A DNA stretch of 40,947 bases. Source: Clostridium sp. UBA4108. GTDB taxonomy: Bacteria > Bacillota > Clostridia > Clostridiales > Clostridiaceae. Location: positions 1 to 40,947 of the forward strand of contig DFXM01000040.1 in assembly GCA_002381695.1 (NCBI GenBank), read 5' to 3'. Positions within the stretch are counted from its first letter, which is position 1, and every line of letters starts with the position of its first letter. Below, in pieces: positions 1 to 7,456 of this stretch. Both the position numbers and the translations under genes were made by a program. Below the pieces are notes generated by a model. That model saw only the letters and a list, made by a program, of their open reading frames with translations. It searched no databases and was not told where the DNA came from.

Positions 1-831
1 ATTTACTTGACTATTATTAGCTGGTCTAACTTATTAACGAAGAATCATAATGAGGAATTTGAAAGCTTAACCTTTAAAAATGTATGTTATAAATACCCTC
101 ATGGTGAAAAGAATGCTGTTAATAACCTAAACTTCACCTTAAAAAAAGGGGAGGTTATAAGTATTCTTGGATATAATGGAAGCAGGAAGAGTACTTTTTC
201 TAAACTTATGTGTGGACTTCTAGAGGATTATACAGGAACAATAGAGCTTAATGGTAGAGATATAAAGACCTATGATAAGGAGAGTTTATATAGATATTTT
301 GGTATAGGATTTCAAGATTTCACTAGATATAGTATATCTTTGAAGGAGAATGTAGCAGTAGGAATGATTGAAAATTTTAATGATGAAGATTACATTGATA
401 AGGCTATAGAAAAGGGTAATTTAAGGGATGTAATAAATAAGCTATCTAATGGAATAGATACAATATTAGGTAAAGAGTATGATAAGGCTGGTGAGGACTT
501 AAGTGGTGGACAGTGGCAACGAGTAATTTTATCTAGAGCTTATATGGGAGATCCCTATGTTTTAATATTAGATGAGCCAACAGCAGCTATAGACCCAATT
601 GAAGAAATGAGAATGTTAAATCAATTTAAGGATATAGTAGAGGAGAAAACTGCTCTTTTAATATCCCATCGAATTGGATTTGCTAGAATGTCAAGCCGTA
701 TTTGCATCATGGATGGAGGGTGTATAATTGAAAGTGGAACCCATGAGGAACTCTTAAAACTTGGAGGTAAGTACTATGAATTATTTACTTCACAAGAACA
801 ACTTTATAAAGAAGGTGATGTAAGTGCATAA
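1..831 (+). CDS. ABC exporter half-transporter, ATP-binding part (5' truncated by window edge)
   Basis: The reading frame is already open at base 1 and the first residues look like the linker before a nucleotide-binding domain, so this is the C-terminal end of a longer gene. Visible motifs: Walker A GYNGSRKST, Q-loop FQDF, signature LSGGQWQR, Walker B VLILDEPTAAID and the switch histidine in ISHR. The Walker A carries Arg where the GxxGxGK consensus has Gly. The next gene starts 8 bases before this one stops, so the two are translationally coupled and probably form a heterodimeric exporter. The LSGGQWQR type of signature is common in peptide or bacteriocin exporters of Firmicutes; the substrate is not shown by the sequence. 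The membrane domain presumably lies outside the window. Confidence 0.85.
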   Translation: MYLTIISWSNLLTKNHNEEFESLTFKNVCYKYPHGEKNAVNNLNFTLKKGEVISILGYNGSRKSTFSKLMCGLLEDYTGTIELNGRDIKTYDKESLYRYFGIGFQDFTRYSISLKENVAVGMIENFNDEDYIDKAIEKGNLRDVINKLSNGIDTILGKEYDKAGEDLSGGQWQRVILSRAYMGDPYVLILDEPTAAIDPIEEMRMLNQFKDIVEEKTALLISHRIGFARMSSRICIMDGGCIIESGTHEELLKLGGKYYELFTSQEQLYKEGDVSA

Positions 832-2602
832 AAATGAAAAAAATTATACAATAAGGGCATTAAAAGAGGTAAATGCCCTAGCTTATAAAAGTTGCCCAAG
901 AGTATATATACTTTTAGTATTAACAGCAGTATTAACAGCTATTAACACATTTATACTATTAAAGGCTACAGAATACACCATAAATTCAGCCTATAGGATT
1001 TTTGATAAAACTGTGGATTTTAAATCTGTAGTTATGGGCATAACTCTTTTTACCTTAGCAAAGATAATATTTAAAATAATAGATATTATAAAAACATTAC
1101 TTACAAATAAATTAAATTTAAGCCTTTCTTATAACTTTGAAAAGAAACTGAACACCAAGCTTTCTAATATTAAGATAGATTATTATGAAAACCATGGGAC
1201 CTATGTTAAGATACATGAGGTAAGAACTAAAACTTTAGAGACTATGAAAAATCTTATTGAAAGTACCATGTTTTATATACAGTCTTTATTTCATGCTATT
1301 ATTTATGGATACTTCCTCATACAGATTAATATATTAGTAGTAGTTATATATTTGGCACTTGTAATGATATTTAATAAAGCTTCAGGTAACATGTATAATA
1401 GCATAAGGAACATTTGGGATGAAATACAACCCTACAGTCAAAAACAGAACTACTTTTTTAGTCTCAGTGGAGATAAGGTTACACATCAAGAATTTAAGTT
1501 TAATAGGCTTTTTGGATTTGTAAGCAATCGTTGGGGTGAACTATATGATAAAGAATATAAATATAGAATGAAGATATTCAAAAGGTTTGAGATAACCCTT
1601 CAAATAGCAAGAATAGTTTTCAATTTACCATATATAGCTATGCTCATATATGTAGCCTTTGAAATAGTTGCAGGTAAACATGAAATAGGATTTCTACTAT
1701 TGTGCAATCAGCTCTTTAATGGAGTAATAGATACCTTTGAAGGAGTACAAAGCACAATTACAACCAATATGGTAGATCGTAAATTTATTAAAAGCTATGA
1801 TGAAATAATGGATTATGAAGAGGATAATAAGATACACACTGAAGAAAAAGCGATTAATATTTCCTTCAAAGATATTATCTACACTTATCCTCAAGGAAAG
1901 AGATATGCTTTAAAGGATCTTAAACTTAATATAAATTCACGAGAAAAGATAGCGGTAGTAGGGCACAATGGAAGTGGAAAAACCACTTGTACCAATCTCT
2001 TAATGGCTCTTACTAATCCTGTTGGAGGAGAAATATTAGTAGACGGACACAGAGGCTTAAAGGCAGAAGCCATACTAAGAAGTAGTGTTTCATGTATATT
2101 ACAAGATTTTGCTCAGTATCAAATGACTATAAGAGAGAATATTGAGGTGGGATCTGAAAATTATAAATTCTCAGAGGAAGAAATATGGAATTTACTAGAC
2201 AAAGTAGGCTTAAAAGAGAGAGTTGAAAAGTTACCACAGGGCATCGATACCCAATTAGGGCAACTACAAGATGGTATAGAGTTATCAAAGGGACAGTGGC
2301 AAAGACTTGCCATTGCAAGGTTACTGGCTAACCCACAGGCTACTATATGGATATTAGATGAGCCTACAGCTTACTTAGATCCAATATCTGAAATTGAAAT
2401 TTATGATATGATATATGATTTAGCAGAGGACAGAACTGTTCTATTCATTTCTCATAGGCTCGGTTTTGCGAAGAAAGCTGATACAATAGTGGTATTTAAT
2501 GAAGGGAAAATTGCAGAGGAAGGAATCCATAATGACTTATTAAATGAAAATGGTATATATGCTGAGATGTATAGAAATCAAGAATCTTGGTATGTAGCAT
2601 AG
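824..2602 (+). CDS. ABC exporter half-transporter (membrane domain plus ATPase)
   Basis: A 592-residue half-transporter with a GTG start overlapping the preceding gene by 8 bases. About the first 310 residues hold several hydrophobic segments (around 25-50, 70-90, 150-185, 265-300), followed by an ATPase domain with Walker A GHNGSGKTT, Q-loop LQDF, signature LSKGQWQR, Walker B WILDEPTAYLD and ISHR. The third position of the signature is Lys instead of Gly. Because Walker A of one subunit faces the signature of the other, the Arg in the partner's Walker A and this Lys would fall in the same composite ATP site, leaving the other site with consensus motifs. It probably exports a peptide or hydrophobic compound. 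A hairpin terminator follows about 100 bases downstream. Confidence 0.88.
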   Translation: MHKNEKNYTIRALKEVNALAYKSCPRVYILLVLTAVLTAINTFILLKATEYTINSAYRIFDKTVDFKSVVMGITLFTLAKIIFKIIDIIKTLLTNKLNLSLSYNFEKKLNTKLSNIKIDYYENHGTYVKIHEVRTKTLETMKNLIESTMFYIQSLFHAIIYGYFLIQINILVVVIYLALVMIFNKASGNMYNSIRNIWDEIQPYSQKQNYFFSLSGDKVTHQEFKFNRLFGFVSNRWGELYDKEYKYRMKIFKRFEITLQIARIVFNLPYIAMLIYVAFEIVAGKHEIGFLLLCNQLFNGVIDTFEGVQSTITTNMVDRKFIKSYDEIMDYEEDNKIHTEEKAINISFKDIIYTYPQGKRYALKDLKLNINSREKIAVVGHNGSGKTTCTNLLMALTNPVGGEILVDGHRGLKAEAILRSSVSCILQDFAQYQMTIRENIEVGSENYKFSEEEIWNLLDKVGLKERVEKLPQGIDTQLGQLQDGIELSKGQWQRLAIARLLANPQATIWILDEPTAYLDPISEIEIYDMIYDLAEDRTVLFISHRLGFAKKADTIVVFNEGKIAEEGIHNDLLNENGIYAEMYRNQESWYVA

Positions 2603-2703
2603 TATTTATACATTCATATAAAAACAGATGTACGAACCTATGGAGTGTTCTGAGTAAAATGGAGAAGAACTAGATAGGTTTGTGCCATTAATAGCTAGAT
2701 TTT

Positions 2704-2744
2704 AAATATTACTGGAAGTTTTATTTTCCAGTAATATTTTTTTA
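2704..2744 (+). terminator. Intrinsic terminator of the ABC exporter operon
   Basis: A 13-bp perfect stem (2705-2717 with 2726-2738) is followed by a run of seven T. It separates the exporter operon from the two-component system. Confidence 0.85.
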
Positions 2745-2780
2745 TACATCAGAAGTACTAAAAGATTCTTTTAATTGCTA

Positions 2781-2812
2781 TTGACTGAACTAATGGTTTA
2801 ATTTACTATAAT
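2781..2812 (+). promoter_or_regulatory. Probable promoter of the vanRS-like operon
   Basis: A clear extended -10, TACTATAAT (TATAAT at 2807-2812), lies 43 bases before the vanR start. TTGACT at 2781-2786 is the best -35 match but the spacer is 20 bases, longer than ideal, so activation or a different -35 is possible. None of the 11-bp repeats found at the other promoters of this cluster is present here. Confidence 0.45.
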
Positions 2813-2854
2813 GATGTGATTTGCTTATAACTAGATATAAAAGAAGGTGGATAT

Positions 2855-3553
2855 ATGTATACTAAAATTTTAGTAGTTGAAGATGAAAAGGCAATTGCTA
2901 ATTTAATCGAATTGTACCTAAAGAATGAAAATTTCATAGTGTTCAAATGTTATACGGGAACAGAAGCAATGAAAGTTATAGAAACCGAGCAGTTGGATAT
3001 GGCTATTTTGGACATCATGCTGCCAGATATAGATGGATTCTCTATTTGTCAAAGAATACGAGCTTCTTATAACTTTCCAATTATTATGCTGACTGCAAAA
3101 GATGAAGAAATGGATAAGATTACAGGTTTAACATTAGGTGCAGATGATTATATTACAAAGCCATTTCGGCCATTAGAGTTAGTGGCACGAGTAAAGGCAC
3201 AATTAAGAAGATTCACGAAATACAACCAATTAAACAAATCCCAAAAAGAAAACCTAATTTCTATAGGGGGGCTAGTAGTAGACAAAAATACTCATGAATG
3301 TTTTTTAAATGAAAGACCATTATCTTTAACCCCTACAGAATTTTCAATTCTATGGGTTTTGTGTGAAAACAAAGGTCAAGTCGTAAGCTCTGATAGATTA
3401 TTCCATAAAGTTTGGGGAGATAAATATTTTACCAACAGTAACAATACCATTATGGTTCACATTAGACACTTAAGAGAAAAAATGAATGATTCAGCTGAAA
3501 ATCCGAAATATATCAAAACGGTATGGGGAGTTGGTTATAAAATTGAAAACTAA
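2855..3553 (+). CDS. vanR: VanR-type response regulator (OmpR/PhoB family)
   Basis: A 232-residue regulator with an N-terminal receiver domain and a C-terminal winged-helix DNA-binding domain. The acidic pocket is in VVEDE (residues 7-11), the phosphorylated Asp is D53 in AILDIMLP, and the conserved Lys is in ITKPFRP. The receiver closely resembles VanR of the enterococcal vanA cluster as I remember it (the stretches LGADDYITKPFRPLEL and VARVKAQLRR are near-identical). A good ribosome site (AGAAGGTGG) precedes the ATG. It overlaps vanS. No vanH, vanA/G ligase or vanX is near, so it is a VanR homologue, not evidence of vancomycin resistance. It likely binds the 11-bp direct repeats at 4762, 7332 and 8445. 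Confidence 0.88.
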   Translation: MYTKILVVEDEKAIANLIELYLKNENFIVFKCYTGTEAMKVIETEQLDMAILDIMLPDIDGFSICQRIRASYNFPIIMLTAKDEEMDKITGLTLGADDYITKPFRPLELVARVKAQLRRFTKYNQLNKSQKENLISIGGLVVDKNTHECFLNERPLSLTPTEFSILWVLCENKGQVVSSDRLFHKVWGDKYFTNSNNTIMVHIRHLREKMNDSAENPKYIKTVWGVGYKIEN

Positions 3554-4679
3554 TAAAACTAGAAAAAATGATTATCTAGCATTCAAACGAAAAATATTTT
3601 CCCAAGTATTGGTAATCATTTTAGCAAGTGCTGGATTTCTGCTGTTATTAAGTTCCTTATTACAAGGTCGTTTTGGTAATTGGATTGTAAATTTCTTACG
3701 AAATACATTTTATTTATCTGAGTCAGATGCAGTGGTTATTAACCATTATATATTTCGTAATAACAAAGATAAAATTATGTTGGTTTCAAGTGTCATTTTT
3801 TTCTTAATTATTTTTCGATTTGCTATTTCTTGGGTTACAAAGTATTTTGATGAAATTGATAGAGGTATGGACGTTTTAATGAAAGGTTCAGATAAGGAAA
3901 TTGAACTATCTCCAGAACTGAGCTTCATGGAAACTAAACTAAATATGTGCAAACATATTCTAGAGAAAAGAGAAAGAGATGCAAAACAGGCGGAACAAAG
4001 AAAAAATGATTTAGTTGTTTATCTGGCACATGATATAAAGACTCCTCTTACTTCGGTTATTGGATATTTGGATTTAATGTCAGAAATTCCAGATATGCCT
4101 ATCGAACAAAGGGCAAAATATATGGAGATTACTTTAGAAAAAGCAAATCGACTTGAAAAACTTATCAACGAATTTTTTGAAATTACTAGATATAATCTCC
4201 AAACCATTGTATTAGAGAAAAAAGACTTTAATCTATCCTATATGTTATTTCAAATGGCAGATGAGTTTTATCCAATGCTTTCTGAAAAAAAACAAGAGGT
4301 TGTGGTAAATGCAGAAGATAATATTATGTTTTGTGGTGATCCAGATAAACTGGCAAGAGTATTTAATAATGTATTTAAAAATGCCATTGCATATGGTGAT
4401 GAAAATAGCAAAATCATAATAGATGTCCATAGGCAATTACAGGATGTCATTATAACTTTTAAAAATTATGGAAAAAGTATTCCGCAGCAAAAACTAGATA
4501 GTATATTTGAAAAATTTTATAGACTGGATGAATCCAGAGGAACAGACACTGGTAATGCTGGACTAGGGCTTGCTATTGCTAAGGAAATTGTAATTTTACA
4601 TGAAGGTAAAATTTATGCAGAAAGCAACGATTACTATACTATATTCCACATAAAAATACCGGGAGTAATCAACAACTAA
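3531..4679 (+). CDS. vanS: VanS-type sensor histidine kinase
   Basis: A membrane histidine kinase of 382 residues. I chose the TTG at 3531, which overlaps vanR by 23 bases, because it gives the N-terminus MVIKLK that I recall for enterococcal VanS; no ATG occurs in the region. Two transmembrane segments (about residues 25-45 and 82-105) enclose a short external loop of roughly 35 residues. A HAMP-like linker, the dimerisation box YLAHDIKTPLTS with the phosphorylated His, the N-box DKLARVFNNVFKNAIAY and the G-box AGLGLAIAKEI follow. The sensed signal is unknown; VanS relatives respond to glycopeptides or cell-wall damage. The last codons are duplicated at 7235-7249, part of a longer repeat. 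Confidence 0.87.
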   Translation: MVIKLKTNKTRKNDYLAFKRKIFSQVLVIILASAGFLLLLSSLLQGRFGNWIVNFLRNTFYLSESDAVVINHYIFRNNKDKIMLVSSVIFFLIIFRFAISWVTKYFDEIDRGMDVLMKGSDKEIELSPELSFMETKLNMCKHILEKRERDAKQAEQRKNDLVVYLAHDIKTPLTSVIGYLDLMSEIPDMPIEQRAKYMEITLEKANRLEKLINEFFEITRYNLQTIVLEKKDFNLSYMLFQMADEFYPMLSEKKQEVVVNAEDNIMFCGDPDKLARVFNNVFKNAIAYGDENSKIIIDVHRQLQDVIITFKNYGKSIPQQKLDSIFEKFYRLDESRGTDTGNAGLGLAIAKEIVILHEGKIYAESNDYYTIFHIKIPGVINN

Positions 4680-4805
4680 GAAACACTATTCCTTTATGAT
4701 GTGAAAATTCATAGAGGAATAGTGTTTTTAATTTTTCACTATATTTTAAAATTCTGAAAATCTTAAGTATTCCATAAGTAATTCTTAAGATATTAATAAG
4801 TAGAT
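4665..4805. repeat. Direct repeat, copy 1 (vanS 3' end, terminator, regulator box)
   Basis: This block recurs at 7235-7375 with the same order: the last codons of vanS, a hairpin terminator and the 11-bp repeat box. The two copies are 2570 bases apart and bracket the thioredoxin/CxxC/4Fe-4S module. Confidence 0.8.
4681..4732 (+). terminator. Terminator after vanS (repeat copy 1)
   Basis: A 13-bp perfect stem, 4681-4693 with 4715-4727, is followed by a T-rich stretch. A near-identical hairpin recurs at 7252-7300. Confidence 0.8.
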
Positions 4806-4843
4806 ATATACAAATTTTTTCCTCTATTTCTATAAACTATAAT
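4762..4843 (+). promoter_or_regulatory. Response-regulator box (four 11-bp direct repeats) and promoter of the thioredoxin/4Fe-4S operon
   Basis: Four consecutive 11-base units start at 4762, 4773, 4784 and 4795: CTTAAGTATTC, CATAAGTAATT, CTTAAGATATT and AATAAGTAGAT. The core TAAG repeats every 11 bases, the geometry expected for tandem OmpR-family dimers. A TATAAT -10 (4838-4843) lies 38 bases after the last TAAG and no good -35 is seen, typical of an activated promoter. VanR-like binding is inferred from the neighbouring regulator. Confidence 0.7.
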
Positions 4844-4927
4844 TATCGCCGGCACAGCTAATAATAAATTAATAAATCATGTTGTTAACGTATGAAAATA
4901 GTATATGAAAATAGAGGAGAATTAATT

Positions 4928-6022
4928 ATGAAAAGAAAACTTTTAATAGTTTTAATATCAGGAATACTTTGTATATCCATAGTAGCATGCAATAAATCTA
5001 CAGGAGAAAATTCAAAGCAAACTGAAAATGAGACCAAAAAGACAGAAACTGTACAAGATGATACTGTAAGAAGATTTGAAGATTCAGGAATTGAATTTAG
5101 CTTACCCAATAAGTGGAAGAATAAAGAAGAAAATATAGATGCATATGCAAACGCACCAGAAGAAAATATAGAAGGGCAGGTAATCGTTAGCTTCATACCT
5201 TATGAGACTATGGAGAAGGCACGAAAACTAAATGATGAGTCATCAAAAAGTCCAGAAACAGATAAAGAAAAAATTAAAAAAGCTGCAGCAGAAATTATGG
5301 ATTTAACTAAAGAATTTAAAGAATTATGGACTGCAGTGAGTATAGATAAAAGTAAAACAGAAGGTAAAATTCAAAAAGATTTATTTTCAAAATATGAAAA
5401 TAAGGATTTGATAGGTAAAGAGGGTAATCTTGAATTTTACTTATTATATAATAATAAGCCTGATACTAGTGGTTTATCAGAAAAATCTAAGAAAGACTAT
5501 GAAGAACTATATGGAGAAATTAAAAATTTTAAAAGTTTAATTAAGACATTTAAACCAGTACCAGAAAAAGAAAAATTAAGCAAGTATAATAAATTTGAAT
5601 TTAAAACTAAAACTCTAGATGGTAGAGAAATAGACAGTAGTATTTTTAAAGATAATAAGCTTACCATGATAAATATATGGGCTACATATTGTGGACCATG
5701 TATAGAAGAAATGTCTGATATACAAAAGCTTTATGAGGAAGTTAAGGATGAGAATATTAATGTGATTGGTCTTATTTCAGATACACCAGATGCAGACAAT
5801 GAAGAACTAGCTAAGAAAATTTTATCAAAAAAAGGTGTGAAGTTTGATAATATTATTCCAGATGAAAAAATTATGAATAATATGTTAAAAGATATTTCAG
5901 GAGTTCCAACTACATTTTTTGTTGATAGTGAAGGAAATATCATTGGAGAGTTTGTAATAGGTTCTAAGAATAAAGATGGATATATGAAAGAAATTCAAGA
6001 TAGATTAAAAAATATAAAATAG
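4928..6022 (+). CDS. TlpA/thioredoxin-fold lipoprotein
   Basis: An exported lipoprotein of 364 residues. The start at 4928 is chosen because GAGGAGAA precedes it at good spacing and it gives a clean lipoprotein signal, MKRKLLIVLISGILCISIVA followed by Cys21 (lipobox SIVAC). An ATG 36 bases upstream would add a charged extension before the signal. Residues 22-215 are a charged, Lys/Glu-rich region that I do not recognise. The C-terminal 140 residues are a TlpA-like thioredoxin fold with the redox motif WATYCGPC (Cys255, Cys258) and the cis-proline segment SGVPTTFF. It probably handles disulfides outside the membrane, with reducing power from the membrane partner encoded two genes on. It lies directly behind the regulator box, so control by the VanRS-like pair is likely. 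Confidence 0.85.
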   Translation: MKRKLLIVLISGILCISIVACNKSTGENSKQTENETKKTETVQDDTVRRFEDSGIEFSLPNKWKNKEENIDAYANAPEENIEGQVIVSFIPYETMEKARKLNDESSKSPETDKEKIKKAAAEIMDLTKEFKELWTAVSIDKSKTEGKIQKDLFSKYENKDLIGKEGNLEFYLLYNNKPDTSGLSEKSKKDYEELYGEIKNFKSLIKTFKPVPEKEKLSKYNKFEFKTKTLDGREIDSSIFKDNKLTMINIWATYCGPCIEEMSDIQKLYEEVKDENINVIGLISDTPDADNEELAKKILSKKGVKFDNIIPDEKIMNNMLKDISGVPTTFFVDSEGNIIGEFVIGSKNKDGYMKEIQDRLKNIK

Positions 6023-6027
6023 CAAAC

Positions 6028-6061
6028 TACATACCTCATCTTATAATAGGTGAGGTATGTA
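6028..6061 (+). terminator. Hairpin after the TlpA gene
   Basis: An 11-bp perfect stem (6028-6038 with 6051-6061) lacks a following T run, so it is more likely an attenuating or transcript-stabilising hairpin inside the operon than a strong terminator. Confidence 0.5.
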
Positions 6062-6205
6062 TCGCAATTAGGATTAACATACATTAATAAAGGTGATAAT
6101 TTTATGATTTTAAGGCAATTTATTTGAATGGATTTTTATAATTTCAAGAGTGAATATTTTATTACAAGATAATTTCAAGAATGATATATTAAGGATGTGA
6201 AATCT

Positions 6206-6364
6206 ATGAATGTAAACAACTTCAATAAGAGTGAAGTATTTATAAAATATAGTATCTTAATTATGAGTATTTTATTCATTTCTACTGGGATATATAGAAA
6301 TGAAGTAAAAATTGTATTAAAAAAGGCAATAAACATATGTCTGGAGTGTATAGGAATTGGATAA
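6206..6364 (+). CDS. CD1871A-family CxxC microprotein
   Basis: A 52-residue membrane microprotein. It has a short charged N-terminus, one hydrophobic helix (about residues 15-29) ending in TGIYRNE, and a C-terminal CLEC motif followed by IGIG at the very end. This arrangement matches the clostridial CD1871A family as I remember it, which commonly neighbours 4Fe-4S membrane proteins and thioredoxin-like lipoproteins. AAGGATG provides a ribosome site before the ATG. The stop codon overlaps the start of the next gene, indicating coupled translation. The CxxC close to the membrane surface could pass electrons or disulfides between the 4Fe-4S protein and the TlpA lipoprotein; that role is inference. 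Confidence 0.8.
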   Translation: MNVNNFNKSEVFIKYSILIMSILFISTGIYRNEVKIVLKKAINICLECIGIG

Positions 6365-7187
6365 AAGAAGAATAACGCAAATTATTGTAGCTATAACGAC
6401 AAATGCAAACATAAATGGATTTCTAAAAGGTAATATATATAAAGGGAATACAAAAAAAATCTGTGTTCCAGGTCTAAACTGCTATTCTTGCCCTGGAGCT
6501 ATGGGCTCTTGCCCCATAGGTTCTTTGCAGGCTGTCATAGGAACTATAAAATATAATTTTTCATTATATGTAGTTGGCCTTATGTCTTTATTTGGTATTA
6601 TATTTGGTAGATTTATATGTGGGTGGTTATGTCCATTTGGTCTTATTGAGGACTTATTGCATAAGATACCTTCTAAAAAGATAGAAGTAAATAAGAAGGT
6701 AAATAATGTACTTAAATATTTTAAATATATTATACTAACATTATTTGTTATAATATTACCTATGTTTTTAGTAAATGAATTTGGAATAAGTCCTCCATAT
6801 TTTTGTCAATATATATGCCCAGTAGGAACACTAGAGGGTGGAATACCGTTAATTTCACTAAATAAACCTTTAAGAGGAGCTATAGGATACTTATTTACTT
6901 GGAAGATGTTTTTACTAATTATCATTATTACAGTATCAATATTTATATACAGACCATTTTGTAGGTATATATGTCCATTAGGAGCATTTTACTCATTATT
7001 TAATAAAGTGAGTTTTTATAAATACAAAGTAGATAGAAATAAGTGTACAAGTTGTAATGCTTGCACACATAAGTGTAAAATGGATATAGAAGTTTATAAA
7101 AATCCGAATAGCTCTGAATGTATTAGATGTGGGGAATGTGTAAAAATATGTCCTTCACAGTCTATAACAAAAGGATTTAAATTTTAG
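6357..7187 (+). CDS. NapH-like membrane 4Fe-4S protein
   Basis: A polytopic iron-sulfur protein of 276 residues. A TTG start at 6357 overlaps the preceding stop and has GGAG ten bases upstream. Near the N-terminus are CVPGLNCYSCPGAMGSCPIG and CGWLCPFG, repeated later as CQYICPVG and CRYICPLG; these CxxxCP signatures define the NapH/NosR/CcoG-type membrane ferredoxins. Four or five hydrophobic segments separate them. The C-terminus has two 4Fe-4S motifs (CTSCNACTHKC and CIRCGECVKICP). It should move electrons across the membrane, and with the CxxC microprotein and TlpA lipoprotein it looks like a dedicated extracytoplasmic thiol-reduction chain. Confidence 0.85.
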   Translation: MDKRRITQIIVAITTNANINGFLKGNIYKGNTKKICVPGLNCYSCPGAMGSCPIGSLQAVIGTIKYNFSLYVVGLMSLFGIIFGRFICGWLCPFGLIEDLLHKIPSKKIEVNKKVNNVLKYFKYIILTLFVIILPMFLVNEFGISPPYFCQYICPVGTLEGGIPLISLNKPLRGAIGYLFTWKMFLLIIIITVSIFIYRPFCRYICPLGAFYSLFNKVSFYKYKVDRNKCTSCNACTHKCKMDIEVYKNPNSSECIRCGECVKICPSQSITKGFKF

Positions 7188-7234
7188 AATTTTAACTGTG
7201 AATATTTCTTCTTTACAATAATGTTATACTTTGA

Positions 7235-7375
7235 GTAATAAACAACTAAGAAAAGCTATTCCTTTATGATATGAAAATTCATAGAGGAATGGTGTTTTTT
7301 TATTTTCAACATATTTTAAAATACTGAAAATCTTAAGTAGTCCTTAAGAAAATCTTAATAAGTCTATAAGCTGTT
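7235..7375. repeat. Direct repeat, copy 2
   Basis: Matches 4665-4805: it begins with GTAATAAACAACTAAG, a remnant of the last vanS codons and stop, continues through the same hairpin terminator (7252-7300) and ends in the 11-bp regulator box. It lies between the 4Fe-4S gene and the carboxypeptidase gene. Confidence 0.8.
7252..7302 (+). terminator. Terminator after the 4Fe-4S gene (repeat copy 2)
   Basis: The stem resembles copy 1 (GCTATTCCT pairs with AGGAATGGT, with wobble) and is followed by seven T. Confidence 0.75.
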
Positions 7376-7413
7376 ATTTACACAAAAAATATTCAATTTT
7401 ATTAGAATTATGT
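7332..7413 (+). promoter_or_regulatory. Response-regulator box and promoter of the carboxypeptidase gene
   Basis: Four 11-base units start at 7332, 7343, 7354 and 7365 (CTTAAGTAGTC, CTTAAGAAAAT, CTTAATAAGTC, TATAAGCTGTT). A weak -10 (TAGAAT at 7403 or TTATGT at 7408) sits at about the same distance as in copy 1. It puts the carboxypeptidase in the same regulon as the thioredoxin operon. Confidence 0.65.
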
Positions 7414-7456
7414 TGTAAGGCAATATTGTAATTTACATTTAAGGAGGAATATTAAA

